Notes under the pieces: generated by a model
Told to the model about the DNA's origin: nothing
Databases searched by the model: none
Seen by the model: only the letters and a program-made list of their open reading frames with translations
Source of the DNA: Saccoglossus kowalevskii
Lineage: Eukaryota; Hemichordata; Enteropneusta; Harrimaniidae
Direction: 5' to 3'
Length of the DNA: 11,476 nt
Assembly (NCBI RefSeq): GCF_000003605.2
Contig: NW_003123429.1
Location: 32,666-44,141 of the forward strand
Program-made: the position numbers and the translations under genes
Shown: positions 8,396 through 11,476 of the stretch, piece after piece
Layout: each line of letters begins with the position of its first letter
How positions within the stretch are numbered: position 1 is the stretch's first letter

Positions 8396-8706
8396 CTATC
8401 CATTTCTAAATACATTAAAAATAAAAGACGACACGCATGAGGGAAAAAGAATTACAGTTGTAAATTGTCAAATCAATATGTGATTACTTAGTGGCGCCGG
8501 GTTTTAATTTCTTTGTTGTGGAAAGCATAACACACAAAGGGGAAAACGACACGAGGGTAAAAAGACAAGAAAAACTTATCCTACCAGTTAGAATGTCGGA
8601 TGCCGCGGCTGCGGCAACGACCCACGCTAGAAACCCGGACAGGAAAAAGCAACAGAGCCAGGCAGAGCCGCTCAGAATCATTCCCCGTCGAGGTGGAGAA
8701 AAATTA
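8396..8706 (-). other. DIRS 5' leader between the terminal repeat and Gag
   Basis: No coding sequence is recognised here on the minus strand. A plus-strand open frame crosses the region into the terminal repeat but has no known similarity. It probably holds the element's 5' untranslated leader. Confidence 0.5.
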
Positions 8707-8917
8707 AGAGTGATGGATGGCTACCTGTGGCGCTGCCAGGTGGCCTCGGTCACGTGGGTTCGTGACGTAAGGGGTAAAAGAATCTTGAGGTCATGGGGCT
8801 TACCCTGACCTGGATTCTATCTCTCCGTCACCGGCAGAATCACTGATTAATGCCTACAGTTCAAAATAGTCATTTTGACTGACCGGAGTCTATGGTGGGT
8901 AATTGAACGTAGTGAAT
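8707..8917. repeat. Right inverted terminal repeat of the DIRS element (5' end of coding strand)
   Basis: Positions 8707-8900 are the reverse complement of 3607-3800 with 7 mismatches over 194 bp. The outer 17 bp (8901-8917) match the left arm only imperfectly. The outer 67 bp (8851-8917) recur inverted in the internal complementary region with one mismatch. It holds a CACGTG palindrome at 8751-8756 and a TGACGTAA box at 8763-8770, possibly part of the element's promoter. Confidence 0.9.
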
Positions 8918-8948
8918 ATGGTACATTTCAAAGTGTTAGTCAACTTAC

Positions 8949-9227
8949 ATCCTCTGGGTTTCATGATGAACATTAGAAGCAGTAACTATGGGAGGGCAAT
9001 CACTGATAGTCACAGTGGTGTCATCAAGGGGAAGTGACATTGGAGCATTATCGTCATTATGAATCCTAGCATGAACATCAGAATTATCATTGACAGGACT
9101 ACGAAGATCAGGATTTTTCATTCTTGCTAATTGGGTCAGAGTTGTCCTGCTCAGACCAAAATCTTCAAGTTTTGGTGTGCAAAGCTCATCTTTCTCTGGA
9201 ATTTGACTTCTTGGAGGAGTCTGAAAC
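8949..9227 (-). CDS. SKA3: SKA3-like exon carrying the first TPKLEDFGLS motif
   Basis: The exon reads TPPRSQIPEKDELC, then TPKLEDFGLSR, then a polar tail with further Thr/Ser-Pro sites (RSPV). The motif corresponds to the P-x-L-x-DFGL segment I recall in the middle of human SKA3. The donor is AT|GTAAGT (GT at 8948-8947), leaving phase 2. Two acceptors are possible. CAG|GTTTCAG gives a start at 9227 and phase 2. TTTCAG|ACT gives a start at 9220 and phase 0, which is the one compatible with the phase-0 end of exon 10472-10587. The true start is therefore probably 9220 unless an exon between the two was missed. SKA3's central region is a disordered, Cdk1-phosphorylated arm that binds the Ndc80 complex, and the several S/T-P sites here agree with that role. 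Confidence 0.72.
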
Positions 9228-10298
9228 CTGGTCAAAATTATTGTTAAAGAAAATGTAACTAGTGCCCTAAAATTTCTGGAGGTATTATTGCTTATAACAT
9301 TTCCATGAAAATGCCATCACAGACGATCCTGTCCGGCCGTAGAGCAGCAAGGCTGTGATTGTTGTGACTCACATTTTCAGGGCAACAAGATCAGGACGAC
9401 ATGGAGCGAGTATTTTTGCACTGCTGTTGCCAAGAAATTTAAAGCAGCAGTAAAGCAAAAAAAAGCATTTAGGATTCAAAGAAATAGTTGTTCTCCTGCC
9501 ACCGTGTTGACAAGGGTAGCAGCAGTGCATCTATTTTGTTGTACAGATGTAGAACTGAAGTAATCTTTTATCATGTGACACACTTTCAGCAGTAACAGTC
9601 AAGGCAGGCTTGGTTTTTTAGGGAGGAAAGGACTGCTGAATTGTCAGTTTAGTGCATATGCTACATTTGATACTTACATAACCGTACATGTACTAACTTA
9701 CATGGATTTAGCTTTTATTTTGCCTCTTTTTCACTGTTTCTTTATTCCAAGATATGAGACAGCTGTACACTATCATATCTATGCACTGGGATTTAGATGC
9801 TGAACCATAATTTATTTCTAAGCAGTTTTCACTGATGTGGACTTCCCTATATATTAATTCTTATCAGAATTATGTTTTTGTTATTGAATTATAACCTAAG
9901 AAATCAATAGGATATGCGACACTTAATAAGGGGGTTGTAATGAATAAAAAAACATCAGTTGAAACTGGTTTTCTAATAGATTTCACTACACAAGTGAAAA
10001 TACAAGGAGAAGATTTGTAGAGCATGGAAAAATAATAAAGAATTACAATTTGGTGATTTATATTACAGTGCCAGTTTTTGCACCACAATGTGTTAGATAT
10101 GCAACATATAAAATGCATAGTCAAAATTCAAGGGAATGAAAATTGGTGAAAGTCATTGTGTGTGGTTGTACCAAGGTTCCTAGTCAATATTTTACTGCTA
10201 CACAATTCACCAATTTTCCCAACTTATAAACATTTGTCTCTTGATATTAAATCAGTACAAAATACATGTAATCATGTGACATTCTACTCATAACATTA
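9228..10298. other. SKA3 intron, no recognised feature
   Basis: AT-rich sequence between exons 8949-9227 and 10472-10587. No further exon with suitable phase and no repeat family is recognised, although a small exon could be hidden here and would help resolve the acceptor choice at 9220/9227. Confidence 0.5.
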
Positions 10299-10430
10299 GT
10301 GTATTTCCAGCATGTTGCTGACAATGTTGCAGTGTATTTACAGCATGTTGCTGACAATGTTGCAGTGTATTTCCAGCATGATGCTGACAATGTTGCAGTG
10401 TATTTCCAGCATGTTGCTGACAATGTTGCT
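10299..10430. repeat. 33-bp minisatellite, four copies, in an SKA3 intron
   Basis: Units start at 10299, 10332, 10365 and 10398, core GTGTATTTCCAGCATGTTGC, with only one or two differences between copies. It begins about 42 bp inside the intron from the donor of exon 10472-10587. Most units hold CAGCATGTTGCTG, a 5-bp stem with a 3-base loop. Confidence 0.95.
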
Positions 10431-10471
10431 GGCTAGTACACCAAATGCAGAATTGTTGGTCAAGGATACAC

Positions 10472-10587
10472 CTTAGTTTCTTGATGCACTTCAACAACAC
10501 TATTCTTGTGTATCTGGCTTTGTGCAGAGGGTTTTTCGTTTTCTTTGTCTTCTTCTGAATCTTCTACTTGAGATTTGTTTCTGGGTT
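10472..10587 (-). CDS. SKA3: SKA3-like exon, acidic linker after the coiled coil (partial gene)
   Basis: This is the first SKA3 exon visible in transcript order; earlier exons lie beyond the right edge. The acceptor is TTTATCTTTCAG at the high-coordinate side and the donor is AAG|GTGTAT at 10471-10470. It is 116 nt: two bases completing a codon, then 38 codons, so it enters in phase 1 and leaves in phase 0. The peptide starts PRNKSQVEDSEEDKENE and is strongly acidic and polar. In human SKA3, as I recall it, a PR-x-K stretch follows the N-terminal coiled coil and precedes the first DFGL motif, which fits this position. SKA3 belongs to the SKA complex, which couples kinetochores to spindle microtubules in mitosis. 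Reading past the donor meets a stop within three codons. The sequence alone is weakly diagnostic; the identity rests mainly on the downstream exons. Confidence 0.55.
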
Positions 10588-11476
10588 CTGAAAGATAAAT
10601 GAATAAAAATGACAAATAAAAATGAGTTTTCTAAAAACTGCCAGATGAAAAAGTTCAGTAATATACATGAACACAAACAAATTATTCATAAAAAAATAAT
10701 TAAGGTAGCATGAGGGAAAAAACTAGAAAAAAAACGTTTTTCAAAAAATTTCAGAATACTAAACATATTGTATAGGGGTACTTTCTAATATTGACTGTAT
10801 GTGATGCGTTTGGTGCATAATTTCAGTTATTTTTTTCATGAACCTAGCTATGGGTAAACACAACATTTACATACCAGGTTGAGTGACTAAATGAATTTAA
10901 TTTGCATCAAGCTTTATTATATCCTCGCTATAGTTTTTATTTAGATTTCAAGCTCTTAAGAGTGTTTTTATTTTATTGGGTTGACATGTTTTTCTGCCTA
11001 TTAGTTTTTGTTTTTCACCACAGACTATAGAAAGTGTTGTGTTGTATAGACCTCACTAGAAGTATTTGCATCACAAATAGGCTTATCTCACGGTCTGAAC
11101 GTTGATATGTTGTATTGATGTTGACACTAATATTATTCTGTATCAAGGCCCGACAACAACAAAGAAAGGTACATTTGTAAAAACAGAATTTCTTAATTGA
11201 ATTGTCTCTATGTTGCGTGTATATTTTATAGCGTCTATTTTGAATGATAATTTCCCCTCCCCAAAAAAAATCATGACAGTGGCATGGTATAAATTCATAT
11301 ATACCGACATTCCCTCCAGTATTGAGGGACTGTCATATACAGTGTAGCCTACGCCAATAGAATCTCTCTGCATATTACATAACAAAACATCCACATGCAA
11401 ATCTCTGTTCACCACAGCAAATGCTATACTTTCAATTTGTTAATCGGAAGGCAAACACTTAGTGCTAACTTGGTTA
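10588..11476. other. Upstream SKA3 intron, no recognised feature
   Basis: AT-rich sequence with poly-A/T runs. A minus-strand open frame at 11143-11415 has no recognisable domain and does not look like the SKA3 coiled coil, so the 5' exons are probably beyond the right edge. Confidence 0.5.

Larger units (their letters stand above)
3572..8917 (-). mobile_element. DIRS-like tyrosine-recombinase retrotransposon, defective, in an SKA3 intron
   Basis: The element is about 5.35 kb and lies wholly within one SKA3 intron, with its coding strand the same as the host gene. It shows the plan of DIRS elements: inverted terminal repeats, an internal complementary region near the 3' end, and genes for Gag, reverse transcriptase with RNase H, and a tyrosine recombinase instead of a DDE integrase. 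The LDDWL turn of the reverse transcriptase and the GRRRSEL box of the recombinase are typical of the group. Known DIRS elements are thought to replicate through a circular DNA whose ends are completed from the internal complementary region and to integrate by the recombinase, usually without target duplication; I see no clear duplication here. Every coding region is broken. I saw no methyltransferase domain. The edges are set by where matches to the internal region stop, accurate to a few bases. Confidence 0.9.

Noticed and set aside
3572-8917. Cut-and-paste DNA transposon with long inverted repeats
   Set aside because: The internal complementary region, LDDWL reverse transcriptase, RNase H and tyrosine recombinase fit DIRS; no DDE transposase is seen.
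8949-9227. Recent exon duplication creating the two TPKLEDFG exons
   Set aside because: As I recall it, human SKA3 already has two such motifs, and outside the motif the two exons differ greatly, so the pair is probably ancient.
10288-10500. Minus-strand open frame with an 11-residue Cys/Gln/His repeat (CQQHAGNTLQH)
   Set aside because: It is the 33-bp minisatellite read in frame, and overlaps the SKA3-like exon in a different frame; no sign of a real protein.

Overview
The window looks like nuclear DNA from an invertebrate animal. It has short phase-matched exons in AT-rich introns, a DIRS-type tyrosine-recombinase retrotransposon, and two short repeats with hairpin ends. I see no operon-like gene packing, tRNA, rRNA or CRISPR. 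The exact phylum cannot be fixed from the sequence.

The host gene runs on the minus strand across most of the window and appears to be an SKA3 orthologue (spindle and kinetochore-associated complex subunit 3). Four exons are supported, in transcript order 10472-10587, 8949-9227 (or 9220), 3197-3382 and 2214-2353. A fifth candidate at 1838-1940 resembles the SKA3 C-terminal T-P-P segment. Exons two and three each carry a TPKLEDFG motif, matching the two such motifs recalled in human SKA3, and they join in phase. The 5' coiled-coil exons are not in the window.

The intron between exons two and three holds a DIRS-like element of about 5.35 kb (3572-8917), coding on the minus strand like its host gene. 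It has 194-bp inverted terminal repeats and, next to the left one, an internal complementary region (3869-3995) that copies both element ends back to back. Inside lie broken remains of Gag (zinc-knuckle-like N-terminus, coiled coil), reverse transcriptase and RNase H, and a tyrosine recombinase, in that order. The reverse transcriptase core is deleted, and there are many frameshifts and stops. Without the element the intron would be about 220 bp.

The left part of the window holds two short elements of similar plan. One is at 1-1264 (degenerate repeats, CA microsatellite, 3' hairpin) and one at 2624-3177 (short inverted end, internal repeats, 3' hairpin). They resemble non-autonomous Helitron/Helentron-type elements, but that class is tentative. 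The second ends 18 bp from an SKA3 splice donor. A 33-bp minisatellite lies just inside the intron after the first exon. The remaining intron stretches (about 9228-10298 and 10588-11476) show no recognisable feature.
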